Shown piece after piece: positions 22,246 to 31,403 of a stretch of 64,000 nt of DNA. The notes under the pieces were generated by a model. That model was not told where the DNA came from and ran no database searches. It was given only the letters and a program-made list of their open reading frames with translations. The position numbers and the translations under genes were made by a program. The first letter of the stretch is position 1. Each line of letters begins with the position of its first letter. The stretch lies in the NCBI GenBank assembly GCA_049841275.1, contig JASGDN010000045.1, positions 16,940 to 80,939 of the forward strand, in the 5' to 3' direction. The DNA is from JASGDN01 sp049841275 (lineage in GTDB: Bacteria > Chloroflexota > Chloroflexia > Thermomicrobiales > UBA6265).

Positions 22246-24099
22246 ATGGCGCAGCAGACAACCGTTCCCGCTCCGGAGGTTGCCGATTCATCGGCGGGCG
22301 CATTGGCGCATGTTGGTTCGACCTTCATTACCAAGGTGACCGATGCGCTGGGGCTGGGGCAGTCCTCGGAACGCCCGCAGGACCAGGCGCCGGATGACGG
22401 CAGCCAGCATTCGCGATCGTTCTTGCAGCAGGCAGGCATAGGGCTGACGCGGCTTGGCGTTGCGGCCACCGCGTTGCTTCTGGTCGCCGCCATTGGCCTC
22501 TTCGCCTTCCGGGCCGTCTATGCCGATCGCATCTATCCCGCCGTGGTGGTGGGCGATGTCGAGGTGGGCGGGCTCACCCCGAGCCAGGCGACCGAGAAGG
22601 TCAGCGCCCGCGCCGACGCCCTCGAGCATGGCCTGATCTCCTTCTCCTACGGCGGCAAGACCTGGACGCCGACGCTTTCCGAGCTTGGCGCAACGGTCGA
22701 TATCGACGGTGCGATTGCCGAGGCCAACGACCTCGGGCGCACGGGTGACACCGCTGCCAAGCTCAACTTCACGAATGAGATCCTGCGTGGCGACCAGACG
22801 GTGCCCCTTCGCACCAGCGTCGATCGCGATGCCCTGAATGCCTGGTTCGATTCGGTTGATGCTGGCATCGACCAGCGCGCTGTCGATGCATCTATCGTGA
22901 TGGACGGCTCTGCGCCGAAGATCGCACCGGAATCCGATGGCACGATCGTCGATCGCGATGCCGCGACATCCCAGATCCTGGCGTCATTGCAGTCGTTGCA
23001 GCCGCTATCGGGCGAGTTGCCGGTGATGGTGGAGCACCCGGAGGTTCGCGCGGCGGATCTCCAGGCGCACTACGACGAGATCGAAACGGCCCTGAACTCC
23101 ACGTTCACCCTGACCTTCGAGGATCAGTCCTTCTCACTGGCGGCGAAGGACCTGGCGCCCTATGTCATCGTCGAGACGGCGAAAGGCGCGGGCAGCGCGG
23201 ATGTTCGCGTGGCGCTGGACGTGAACGAGCTTGCCGGGTTCCTGAACGATACCTACGCTGGCCAGATCAATCGCAAGCCAGTCGATGCCACCATCGTCTG
23301 GGGCGGCAGCGCCGTCGAGGCGACCTCGCCCAGCGTCGATGGCGTCACACTCAAGCCGAAGGCGCTTGCCGATGCCCTGAGCGACGGCTTCTTCACCGGA
23401 AAGCCAATCGCGGTTCCGGTTGCGGTCACGAAACCGGAGATCGACTCGAACAACCTGGCGGCGCTCGGGATCGACGGGCTCATCAGTCAGGGCGATTCGA
23501 ACTTCGCCGGCGGTGGTGGCCCGCGTGACACAAACATCTACATTGGCGCGGAGCTTGCCAACGGCACCCTGGTGCGTCCGGGCGAGGATTACTCCTTCAA
23601 CGGCGCGATCGGGGCGATCACCGAAGACAAGGGCTACGTCGTTTCCAATGTGATCTTCGGCGACACCGCCGGCACGGACATCGGCGGCGGTATCTGCCAG
23701 ATTTCGACCACGGTCTTCCGGGCGGCGCTGATGGGTGGCTTCCCGATCACCGAGTGGCATCCCCACGCCTTCCAGATCGCCAACTATGAATATGATGGCT
23801 GGGGAGCGGGCTTCGACGCCTCGATCCTGCAGGTTGGCGACCCTGCCACCTGGGGCGACTTCAAGTTCACCAACGATACCGGCGGCTGGCTGCTGGTTCA
23901 CACGTGGACGTCGTATCCGAACGTGTTCGTCGAGATTTACGGCACGCACATGGATCGTACGGTCGATATCGAGAACTACTGGACCGGCGTCCAGGATTCT
24001 GGCGCTACGTCGGCCGGCTTCACGCGGGTGGTCAAGAATGCCGACGGCACCGTGCTCTACGAGCGGGACTTCGAAACCTACTTCATGGTGCCGAAGTAG
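22246..24099 (+). CDS. VanW family protein with peptidoglycan-binding-like domains (copy 1)
   Basis: A 617-residue envelope protein. A cytoplasmic Pro/Asp-rich N-terminus is followed by one membrane helix (LGVAATALLLVAAIGLFAFR near residue 80). Two repeats of the YkuD-associated putative peptidoglycan-binding type come next (ISFSYGGKTWTPTLSELGAT and a second copy). The VanW domain is C-terminal: GEDYSFNGAIGAITEDKGYV and GGGICQISTTVFRAALMGG. VanW proteins are found with glycopeptide-resistance and wall genes, but their biochemical role is unsettled. ATG 22246 has GGGGAAG upstream. The next gene is a close paralog. Confidence 0.9.
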   Translation: MAQQTTVPAPEVADSSAGALAHVGSTFITKVTDALGLGQSSERPQDQAPDDGSQHSRSFLQQAGIGLTRLGVAATALLLVAAIGLFAFRAVYADRIYPAVVVGDVEVGGLTPSQATEKVSARADALEHGLISFSYGGKTWTPTLSELGATVDIDGAIAEANDLGRTGDTAAKLNFTNEILRGDQTVPLRTSVDRDALNAWFDSVDAGIDQRAVDASIVMDGSAPKIAPESDGTIVDRDAATSQILASLQSLQPLSGELPVMVEHPEVRAADLQAHYDEIETALNSTFTLTFEDQSFSLAAKDLAPYVIVETAKGAGSADVRVALDVNELAGFLNDTYAGQINRKPVDATIVWGGSAVEATSPSVDGVTLKPKALADALSDGFFTGKPIAVPVAVTKPEIDSNNLAALGIDGLISQGDSNFAGGGGPRDTNIYIGAELANGTLVRPGEDYSFNGAIGAITEDKGYVVSNVIFGDTAGTDIGGGICQISTTVFRAALMGGFPITEWHPHAFQIANYEYDGWGAGFDASILQVGDPATWGDFKFTNDTGGWLLVHTWTSYPNVFVEIYGTHMDRTVDIENYWTGVQDSGATSAGFTRVVKNADGTVLYERDFETYFMVPK

Positions 24100-24239
24100 A
24101 CGCTATCATGGTGGCAAGCGCGGCGGGCAGCGACGATGTTGTCTCTGGATTGTTGCCGGTCGTGTCTGTTCCACCCGCTTTCCATCGCTCGCGTAGCAAT
24201 CGCGTCGGTCTCGCGATGCACTTGAGATAACGGGTTCCC

Positions 24240-26270
24240 ATGGCTCAACGAAGCAACGCATCACGCACAAACAGCCTGCCGGGCTCTACCCCTCCTCGCT
24301 GGAACGGCCGAACGGCCCCCCGGCCGCCGGTGACTCCGGTTGCTCCACCAAGGCGAACCGCTGGCGTGTCGTCGTGGTTCGCCGGCTCGTCCCCGCGCGG
24401 CCAGCTCTCCCAGCGCCTGCGACGGACGATGCCCCGTGTGGGGCTCGTCATGGCTGGATTATTGCTGGTGCTCGCGCTTGGCCTGCTCGCTTTCCGGGTC
24501 GCCTATGGCGACCGTATCTATCCGGCCGTCGTCATCGGCGATGTCCCGGTTGGCGGGATGACCCCGGCCCAGGCGCAGGCTGCCGTCCAGGCGCGTGCCG
24601 ATGCCATCGACCAGGGGACGTTCAGCTTCTCCTATGGCGGCAAGACCTGGACGCCGACGCTCAGTGAGCTTGGGGGAACGGTCGATGTCGGTTCTGCCCT
24701 CACCGAGGCCGAGCATGTTGGCCGGACCGGTGATGCGACCGACAAGCTCTCCGTCACCGGGTCGCTGCTGCGCGACGACAAGATCGTCCCGTTGAAGACC
24801 TCGCTCGATCAAGCGAAACTCGACGCCTGGTTCGACAAGGTCGATGCCGACATCGGACATCCGGCAGTGGATGCGAACCTCGTCGTGAATGGCGGGAATG
24901 TCACGATCACGAACGATCAGGTCGGGACGGTCGTCGACCGCAAGGCGGCGACCCAGCAGATTCTCTCCGCCCTGCAGACACTGGAACCGATCTCGGCGGA
25001 GATGCCGGTGGTTCCTGCCCAACCCAGCATCCGGGCGAGCGATCTCCAGGCCAACTACGAGATGCTCTCCGCCGCGGTCCAGCAGCCGATCACGGCCAAC
25101 TTCAACGGTACGCCGTTGATGATCGACCCGACGACGTTGACGCAGTATCTGAAGGTCGAGGCGACGGTTGTCGATGGGGCACCGCACGTCTCCCTCGACA
25201 TGGATCGCGATGCGCTCGCCACGGCGCTTGGTAACCAGTTCAGCGGCACCGTCAACAGCGATCCGGTGGACGCTACGGTCTCGTGGAGCGATGGGGTCGG
25301 CCTGGTGGCCGATACCAGTAGCCAGGATGGCTACACGTTGGAGCCCGACAAGTTCGCCGATGCCGTGGTTGACAGTTTCCTGGGGAGCAACAAGTCGTTC
25401 GATCTGCCGGTGGCGGTGACGAAGCCGGATGTCGATTCCAATAATCTCGGTGCGCTGGGCATCACGACGGAACTTGCGACCGGCGACTCTGACTTCAGCA
25501 ATGGTGCCGAAGCTCGCGATACCAACATCTACGTCGGCATCGGTCTCCTGAACGGGGCGCTGGTGAAGCCGGGCGGCGAGTTTTCCTTCAACGGCGCGAT
25601 CGGCGCCATCACGGCGGACAAGGGCTATGTCGAGGCGGGTGCGATCCTCGGGGAACGCGTCGGCAAGGATATTGGCGGCGGCATCTGCCAGGTCTCGACG
25701 ACCATGTTCCGGGCAGCGCTGCTGGCCGGTATGCCGATTGGGGAGTGGTATCCACACCTCTTCCGGCTCAAAGGGTATGAGGCCGACGGCTGGACCGAGG
25801 GATTCGATGCCTCGATCCTGCAGGAAGGCGACGATCCGCAGTACTGGGGCGACTTCACCTTCACGAACAACTCGCCGGGCTGGCTCCTGATTTCGGCCTG
25901 GACGGAGTATCCCAAGGCCTATGTCCGCATCTACGGAACCGATGACGGTCGCAAGGTTGATATTTCTGACTTCACCGAGAGTGCGCCGATCACCGATAAC
26001 AAGGATGTTGAGGTGGTGGATGATACCTTGCCCGCTGGCACGATCCAACAATCCGAGTGGCCGCAGGACGGCATCAATGTTGGCTTCCAGCGGACGGTTA
26101 CCGACGCCTCCGGCAATGTGATCGACACGCACTGGTTCGAGAGCGACTATGCCGGACGCGGCAATGTCTATCAGGTTAGCCCGGACATGGTGGGCAAGTC
26201 TCCGGCCGGTGACAATCGGTCTGATGGAAATGCCACCGATGGCGGAAACTCGGTCGACGGCGCGGGCTGA
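24240..26270 (+). CDS. VanW family protein with peptidoglycan-binding-like domains (copy 2)
   Basis: A 676-residue tandem paralog of the preceding gene with the same order: Pro-rich cytoplasmic leader, a membrane helix (VMAGLLLVLALGLLAFR), two putative peptidoglycan-binding repeats and a VanW domain (GEFSFNGAIGAITADKGYVE, GGGICQVSTTMFRAALLAGM). It differs from copy 1 by an added C-terminal tail of about 100 residues with Asp/Asn/Gly-rich low-complexity sequence. The 140-base gap between copies shows no terminator, so they may be co-transcribed. The hairpin at 26295-26333 ends the unit. Confidence 0.9.
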   Translation: MAQRSNASRTNSLPGSTPPRWNGRTAPRPPVTPVAPPRRTAGVSSWFAGSSPRGQLSQRLRRTMPRVGLVMAGLLLVLALGLLAFRVAYGDRIYPAVVIGDVPVGGMTPAQAQAAVQARADAIDQGTFSFSYGGKTWTPTLSELGGTVDVGSALTEAEHVGRTGDATDKLSVTGSLLRDDKIVPLKTSLDQAKLDAWFDKVDADIGHPAVDANLVVNGGNVTITNDQVGTVVDRKAATQQILSALQTLEPISAEMPVVPAQPSIRASDLQANYEMLSAAVQQPITANFNGTPLMIDPTTLTQYLKVEATVVDGAPHVSLDMDRDALATALGNQFSGTVNSDPVDATVSWSDGVGLVADTSSQDGYTLEPDKFADAVVDSFLGSNKSFDLPVAVTKPDVDSNNLGALGITTELATGDSDFSNGAEARDTNIYVGIGLLNGALVKPGGEFSFNGAIGAITADKGYVEAGAILGERVGKDIGGGICQVSTTMFRAALLAGMPIGEWYPHLFRLKGYEADGWTEGFDASILQEGDDPQYWGDFTFTNNSPGWLLISAWTEYPKAYVRIYGTDDGRKVDISDFTESAPITDNKDVEVVDDTLPAGTIQQSEWPQDGINVGFQRTVTDASGNVIDTHWFESDYAGRGNVYQVSPDMVGKSPAGDNRSDGNATDGGNSVDGAG

Positions 26271-26294
26271 TCCTTTTACCCCGTAGCCGCGTGG

Positions 26295-26333
26295 ACAGGG
26301 AGGTGTCACATCGCAGATGCGGTGTCTCCCTGT
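26295..26333 (+). terminator. Hairpin after the VanW pair
   Basis: ACAGGGAG pairs with CTCCCTGT, with additional partial pairing inside the loop, 24 bases after the stop of VanW copy 2. The 250 bases from here to the next start at 26584 show no gene. Confidence 0.5.
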
Positions 26334-26583
26334 TGGTCTGGGCGGATGGAGGACTACCGGATGGTGCCAACGGCACTGCTCGTCGTGCGCCATCCCATCC
26401 CGAGTCCGGAGAGGGCTGGTGTATGCTGGATCCAGCATTGCGCATCAGCCGGGCGATCCTGCGGCATCCTGGACCGACATGTGGGGTCGGGGGTCGCGTC
26501 AGCGACTGATGAGTTTTGGCGAACGCTGCGCTGAACGAGGAGCGTGGCGCAATCATCAACGTTTCGGGGGAAAGCAGGGCCTC

Positions 26584-29500
26584 ATGTCACAAGATCGACC
26601 CGTCGACGATCTCGCTCCATCCGATCCTCAGCACGACGAGCATCACCACCATCACCACGCTCATTCGTCCGGGGCGCCTATCGTCCGGCGTCCAGTGAAT
26701 CGCCGGATCATCATGCAGGCCTCTGCTGGTCTCGCCGCCATCGGCATGGCTGGCGGCATTGGTGGGCGCACGGCCCTCCGTCCTGTGCCAGCAGGCGCGC
26801 AGGACAGTGGCGGCACGCGTGCCGGGCGCTTCACGCCGGGATCGTCGGACACCTTCACCGCCGCGTCCATCGGCGATTTCCAGACCTGGCAGGCGGATTA
26901 TCCGTTCTACGCGCTTGGGGCAAACTGGAACGGCAGCGTCGGCACCTGGCCGGTGATCGAAGTCGAGATCAGCGTCGATGGTGCGACCTGGAGCGACACC
27001 TACCGGATTGCCGCCAACACCGAGGACGGCGGCCGCCCGACACGTGAGAACCGTCTCTTCACTCCGCTCATCTTCACGAACGGCGAGGTCTACGTTCGCT
27101 ATCGTACGGTCGATCAGGATGGCAATCCGGGTACCGTCGATGGCCTGTCGTTCACCTATATCGACGCCACCGATGGGCCGTGGGCCAAGGATGTCGATGC
27201 CGAGGGCGACCAGAACGTCACGGCAGCCACATCCGACGATCGCGTGCCGCCGCGGGTTGTTACGCGCGAAGGCTGGGGGGCGAACGAGAACTACCGGTTC
27301 GACACCTACGGCGAGATCTGGCCGCCCGAGTACGAGACGGTGACGCACGCTATCGTGCATCACACCGACACCTCGACCGCGCAGGACCCCGTGGTGGCCA
27401 TCCGCTCGATCTACTACTACCATGCGGTCGATCAGGGCTGGGGCGACATCGGCTACAACTACCTGGTCGACAAGAACGGCCGCATCTACGAAGGTCGCTA
27501 TGGCGGCCAGAATGTCATCGGCGGTCACTCCTACGAGTTCGCCATTGGCAGCTCCGGTATCTGCATCATCGGCGATTACCAGGACTCCCCGCCATCCACC
27601 ATCTCGGTTGCGGGCCTGGTCGCCATCGTGTCGTGGGTCGTGCGCGATCTCGATCCGCTCGGCAGCGGTCCGATCCAGGAGGCCGCAAACCTGCCGACCA
27701 TCTCCGGGCACCGTGACGTCAATGCGACGACGTGCCCCGGCGACATGCTCTACTACGACCTTCCTGACATCCGGAGCATGGTGGCGCAGACGCTCGCCAG
27801 CGGTGACCTCGAAACCGGCAATCCCGGCGGCATTGCCGTGCGCGACCGCGTGATCGTGCAGACGGACGACGGACAGCCGCTGAACGTTCGCAGCGAGGGA
27901 AGCGCGACGGCTTCCGTGGTCGGGCAGATCGACAATGGCGCCATCGCCACGGTCATCGACGGTCCTGTAATCGGCGACACGGACAACTGGTACAAGCTCG
28001 ACTGGACCGGCCCGGATGGGTGGGTCTCTGCCCGCTATCTGATCGTCTCACCGCCGGAGCCGCCACCCGTCGAGGACGGCGACTACGCCTACGGCGTGAA
28101 TGTCCGCTATACCACCGAAACCAACATCCGGACGCAACCAAGCCTCAGTGGGTCGATCGTCGCCTCGGTGCCGCGTAACGCCTGGGCCTTCGTGATGGCC
28201 GGGCCAATCCAGGCTGATGGGTACGACTGGTACCAGCTGCGCGTTCAGGATGTCGGCGATGGATGGTCGGTGAAGACCAACTTCGCCGCTGCGCCGGTCG
28301 ACGAGAACCCGAACGCGAAGTTTGCGGTCGGTGACACCGTGCAGGCGACCTCGACCATCAACATCCGCCCGCGTCCAGGGATCGCGCAGACGATTGTCGC
28401 GACGGTCGGCGCCGGGGTGCCTTTCACGATCACGCAGCCTCCGATCGGCGTGACCGAGTACATCTGGTACGGTATCTTCGGGAGCTTCGGCGGCGGCTGG
28501 GTGGTGGAGAACAACCTGGTTCTGGCTGGCAACCCCGGCGGCTCCAACAAGTTCGTCGTCGGCGACACGATCCAGGTGACCGATGCGGTCAACTTCCGGT
28601 CCGCGCCGACCACCTCGGCATCCGTGATCGCCCTGCTTCCCGCAGGAACGACCGGGACGGTCGTCGGCGGACCGCAGTCGGCCAGTGGCTACACCTGGTG
28701 GCAGTTCCGCACCAGTGGCGGGACGGTCGGCTGGTCGATCCAGGATTCGCTTGCGAAGGCGACGACCACAACCACGACCACCACGACGACGCCTGCACCG
28801 GGCAGCGGCAAGTTCGTTGTCGGCGATACGTTGCGTGTCACCGATGACATCAACTTCCGTTCGGCGCCGGGTACGTCGGCATCGATCATCGCGCAGTTGC
28901 CGACCGGGACGACCGGTACGGTGACCGGCGGCCCGCAGACGGCGAACGGGTACACCTGGTGGCAATTCCGAACGGCAGGTGGCACGGTCGGGTGGGGCGT
29001 GCAGGACTGGCTTGAGAAGACTACCGGCACGACGACCACAACCACGACGACGCCCGCCCCGAGTGCCAAGTTCACGATCGGCGATTCGCTCCGCGTGACT
29101 GAGGATGTCAACTTCCGTACCGCCGCTGGGACATCGGCGTCCGTGATCGTGGTCTTGCCGGCCGGCACCACTGGCACGGTGATGGGCGGCCCGACCTCAG
29201 CCAACGGCTACGTCTGGTGGCAGTTCCGCACGAGCGGAGGTACCACCGGCTGGGCTGTGCAGGACTGGCTCGAGAAGACATCCGGAACCACAACGACGAC
29301 TACGACAACCACGACCACCACCACGACCCCTGCGCCGGGCAGCGGCAAGTTTGTGGCCGGCGACGCCATTGTCGCGACGGAGCCCGTGAACATTCGCACT
29401 GCTGCCGGAACCTCGAATCCGGTTGTGACGTTCGCGAACGCTGGTGGTACTGCGACGGTGCTTGGTGGACCACAGACGGCCAATGGGCTGATCTGGTGGA

Positions 29501-29799
29501 ATATCAGGCTGGCGAACGGCCAGACGGGGTGGTCGATCGAGGACCCGTGGGAGAAGGCCGGTTCCACGACGCCGGCGCCCGGCAAGTTCGCGATCGGCGA
29601 CGCAATCCGGGTGACCGAAGCGGTCAACTTCCGCTCGTCAGCCGGGACATCCGCCTCCGTGGTCGCGGTGCTTGCCGCAGGTACGACGGGTACGGTCACC
29701 GCTGGCCCGACCTCGGCGAACGGCTACACCTGGTGGCAGTTCCGGACCAGTGGCGGCACGCTTGGCTGGGCCGTTCAGGACTGGCTGGCCAAGCAGTAG
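26584..29799 (+). CDS. Tat-exported peptidoglycan-recognition amidase with multiple SH3 domains
   Basis: A 1071-residue secreted protein. A His-rich leader (HDEHHHHHHAHS) precedes a twin-arginine signal (VNRRIIMQASAGLAAIGMAG, residues about 37-60). A beta-rich region is followed by a PGRP/amidase-2 domain at about 225-400, with zinc-ligand candidates in AIVHHTDTS, SGHRDVN and TTCPGD, so N-acetylmuramoyl-L-alanine amidase activity is plausible. The remaining 650 residues are about eight bacterial SH3 repeats (VNFRSAPGTSASVI-type), the later ones joined by pure Thr or Thr-Pro linkers. The repeats probably bind wall polymers. GGGGGAAAG lies upstream of ATG 26584. It follows the VanW pair on the same strand. 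Confidence 0.92.
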   Translation: MSQDRPVDDLAPSDPQHDEHHHHHHAHSSGAPIVRRPVNRRIIMQASAGLAAIGMAGGIGGRTALRPVPAGAQDSGGTRAGRFTPGSSDTFTAASIGDFQTWQADYPFYALGANWNGSVGTWPVIEVEISVDGATWSDTYRIAANTEDGGRPTRENRLFTPLIFTNGEVYVRYRTVDQDGNPGTVDGLSFTYIDATDGPWAKDVDAEGDQNVTAATSDDRVPPRVVTREGWGANENYRFDTYGEIWPPEYETVTHAIVHHTDTSTAQDPVVAIRSIYYYHAVDQGWGDIGYNYLVDKNGRIYEGRYGGQNVIGGHSYEFAIGSSGICIIGDYQDSPPSTISVAGLVAIVSWVVRDLDPLGSGPIQEAANLPTISGHRDVNATTCPGDMLYYDLPDIRSMVAQTLASGDLETGNPGGIAVRDRVIVQTDDGQPLNVRSEGSATASVVGQIDNGAIATVIDGPVIGDTDNWYKLDWTGPDGWVSARYLIVSPPEPPPVEDGDYAYGVNVRYTTETNIRTQPSLSGSIVASVPRNAWAFVMAGPIQADGYDWYQLRVQDVGDGWSVKTNFAAAPVDENPNAKFAVGDTVQATSTINIRPRPGIAQTIVATVGAGVPFTITQPPIGVTEYIWYGIFGSFGGGWVVENNLVLAGNPGGSNKFVVGDTIQVTDAVNFRSAPTTSASVIALLPAGTTGTVVGGPQSASGYTWWQFRTSGGTVGWSIQDSLAKATTTTTTTTTTPAPGSGKFVVGDTLRVTDDINFRSAPGTSASIIAQLPTGTTGTVTGGPQTANGYTWWQFRTAGGTVGWGVQDWLEKTTGTTTTTTTTPAPSAKFTIGDSLRVTEDVNFRTAAGTSASVIVVLPAGTTGTVMGGPTSANGYVWWQFRTSGGTTGWAVQDWLEKTSGTTTTTTTTTTTTTTPAPGSGKFVAGDAIVATEPVNIRTAAGTSNPVVTFANAGGTATVLGGPQTANGLIWWNIRLANGQTGWSIEDPWEKAGSTTPAPGKFAIGDAIRVTEAVNFRSSAGTSASVVAVLAAGTTGTVTAGPTSANGYTWWQFRTSGGTLGWAVQDWLAKQ
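28770..29336 (+). repeat. Thr-codon repeats between SH3 domains
   Basis: Within the amidase gene, runs of ACN codons (ACG/ACC/ACA) encode 8-14 consecutive Thr residues followed by PAPGSGK-like sequence, at about 28770-28796, 29020-29055 and 29285-29330. They separate near-identical SH3 units and are prone to slippage or recombination. Confidence 0.8.
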
Positions 29800-29822
29800 C
29801 GCTATCCATCGAGTGAATGAGA

Positions 29823-29850
29823 GAACCGGGCAGGGATTCCTGCCCGGTTC
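29823..29850. terminator. Hairpin between convergent genes
   Basis: GAACCGGGCA and its perfect complement around an 8-base loop lie between the SH3 amidase gene (plus) and the methyltransferase gene (minus), placed to end both transcripts. Confidence 0.7.
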
Positions 29851-29906
29851 CTGCGCGATATTCGTGTTCGCCGTTCGCATCTCGGCGAGCAGTGCGTTGC
29901 CGCGTG

Positions 29907-31187
29907 TCAGCCGGCAGTGTCCGGGACGCGCAGGAAGACGAAGATCTCTGCTGGCAGCCCACGTACGACGACGTGCAACGTCTGCTCCCATACCAGCCCG
30001 GGACGGTCCCTTGCCGTCGCGCGAAGCAGGCGTGCCTCGCTCGTCAGCAGGACCATCCGGCCGCCGGGCTTCAGCACGCGTATCCACTCGTCCAGCAACA
30101 CCGGATAGAGCGTCTGGTTGCCCTGCCGCGTGCCGATCTGCTTGCCGAAGGGAAGGTTGCAGGCGATTGCCCCGATCTCGCCATCCGCGAACGGCAACGA
30201 TCGTGCATCCCATTCCCGGATCTCGATTGGCTTGTAACGCGTGCCGATGTTTTCCAGGGCTGCCTGTACCGCCGCGTGCTCGACGTCGCCGCCTTCGAGC
30301 CGGGCGTAGCGGCCAGCGTGCGCGCGCTCGATCAGGATCGTGCCCGCACCGCACATCGGATCGAGGAAGACATCGTCGTCACCCGGCTTCGTGAGCAGCG
30401 CCATCGCCCGTGCGACCGTCGGTTTCAGGGAGGCGGGCAGGTTCGCGAGTTTGTAGGCGCGCTGGCGCATCGTCTCGTCGGAGAGGCGGATTCCGGCGAC
30501 CAGGCGATCGCCCACCAACTGCGTCCAGACTTCGATGCGGGCGGGATCGGCCAGCACCCAATCGGGATGCCGTCCCGCGATCGCCTTTTCCGCCGTGGAC
30601 CGGAGATCGGTCCGGCGGTAGGCATGCTCCCCTGCCTTGCGTGCGATGGCGCGATAGGTCGGTTTCCTCCGGTTGCCGGGCCGGATCGGGTTGGCGATGC
30701 GGAATGCCTCGTCGAGTGCCGGACCTGCGACAAGGCTCGCAATCACCTTCAGGGCGGCCCGCTCGCCGCCGATCCCGGCGCGATCCACGACAAGGGCAAA
30801 GACATCCTCGAAGAGCGTCAGATCCAGCAGGTCCGATGCGTCACCGCTGTAGCCGAAGAGCAGCAGGCTGGTGCGGTCGTCGAACTGCTTCAGCGTCTCG
30901 ATCACGGCGACGTCGTCCAGGGTGTCGCTCAGCTCCCGTGCGGCGAGCCGTTCCAGCCCCGGCACAACGTGACCGATGTAGACAGGCCCCTTCGCACGGG
31001 CGGCCTTGGTCAGGTGCGGCGTGGTGCGCGGCGCATCGGTGGCGGCGGGGCGTTCGCGCCGGGGCCGGGATGTATCGCGGGACGAATGTGAGCCGGACGA
31101 TGAGGCCACGCCTTGCGGCTGGCCGGTTGGTGTCCGTTTGGCAGGCGTACGGGATGTCTTGTTTGGGCGACGGCTGGGTGTGCGCAC
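29907..31187 (-). CDS. THUMP-domain class I methyltransferase (RNA G-methyltransferase, Trm14/RlmL type)
   Basis: A 426-residue protein. A basic disordered N-terminus (about 65 residues) precedes a THUMP RNA-binding domain and a C-terminal Rossmann methyltransferase domain. The SAM motif is LDPMCGAGTILIERA and the catalytic loop is CNLPFGKQIG, a variant of NPPYG. Members of this group N2-methylate guanosine in tRNA or 23S rRNA; the exact substrate cannot be assigned. The neighbours on both sides are on the opposite strand, so it is a single-gene unit. Confidence 0.87.
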   Translation of the reverse strand: MRTPSRRPNKTSRTPAKRTPTGQPQGVASSSGSHSSRDTSRPRRERPAATDAPRTTPHLTKAARAKGPVYIGHVVPGLERLAARELSDTLDDVAVIETLKQFDDRTSLLLFGYSGDASDLLDLTLFEDVFALVVDRAGIGGERAALKVIASLVAGPALDEAFRIANPIRPGNRRKPTYRAIARKAGEHAYRRTDLRSTAEKAIAGRHPDWVLADPARIEVWTQLVGDRLVAGIRLSDETMRQRAYKLANLPASLKPTVARAMALLTKPGDDDVFLDPMCGAGTILIERAHAGRYARLEGGDVEHAAVQAALENIGTRYKPIEIREWDARSLPFADGEIGAIACNLPFGKQIGTRQGNQTLYPVLLDEWIRVLKPGGRMVLLTSEARLLRATARDRPGLVWEQTLHVVVRGLPAEIFVFLRVPDTAG

Positions 31188-31403
31188 GGGCGGGTCCTGT
31201 GAAAGGGCGATGGGTGAACGAAGGGGTGTTGGCGAGGCCGTCCGGCTGGCGGTGCAGGGCCTGACGTACGGAATCGGTGCCCGGTCATCGGTCCCGGCGA
31301 TCCGGGCAAGCCTGCACGCGGCTGGCTACGTACACCATACTTGATGGCGGAAAACCTGGGGGCATCGCGAGCCCGGACGGCAGCCTTGGGAGGAACGAGA
31401 TTC

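Noticed and set aside
28770..29336. Regular spaced repeats considered as a CRISPR array
   Set aside because: The repeats are in frame, encode Thr runs and SH3 domains, and are not uniform 25-40 base units with unique spacers.
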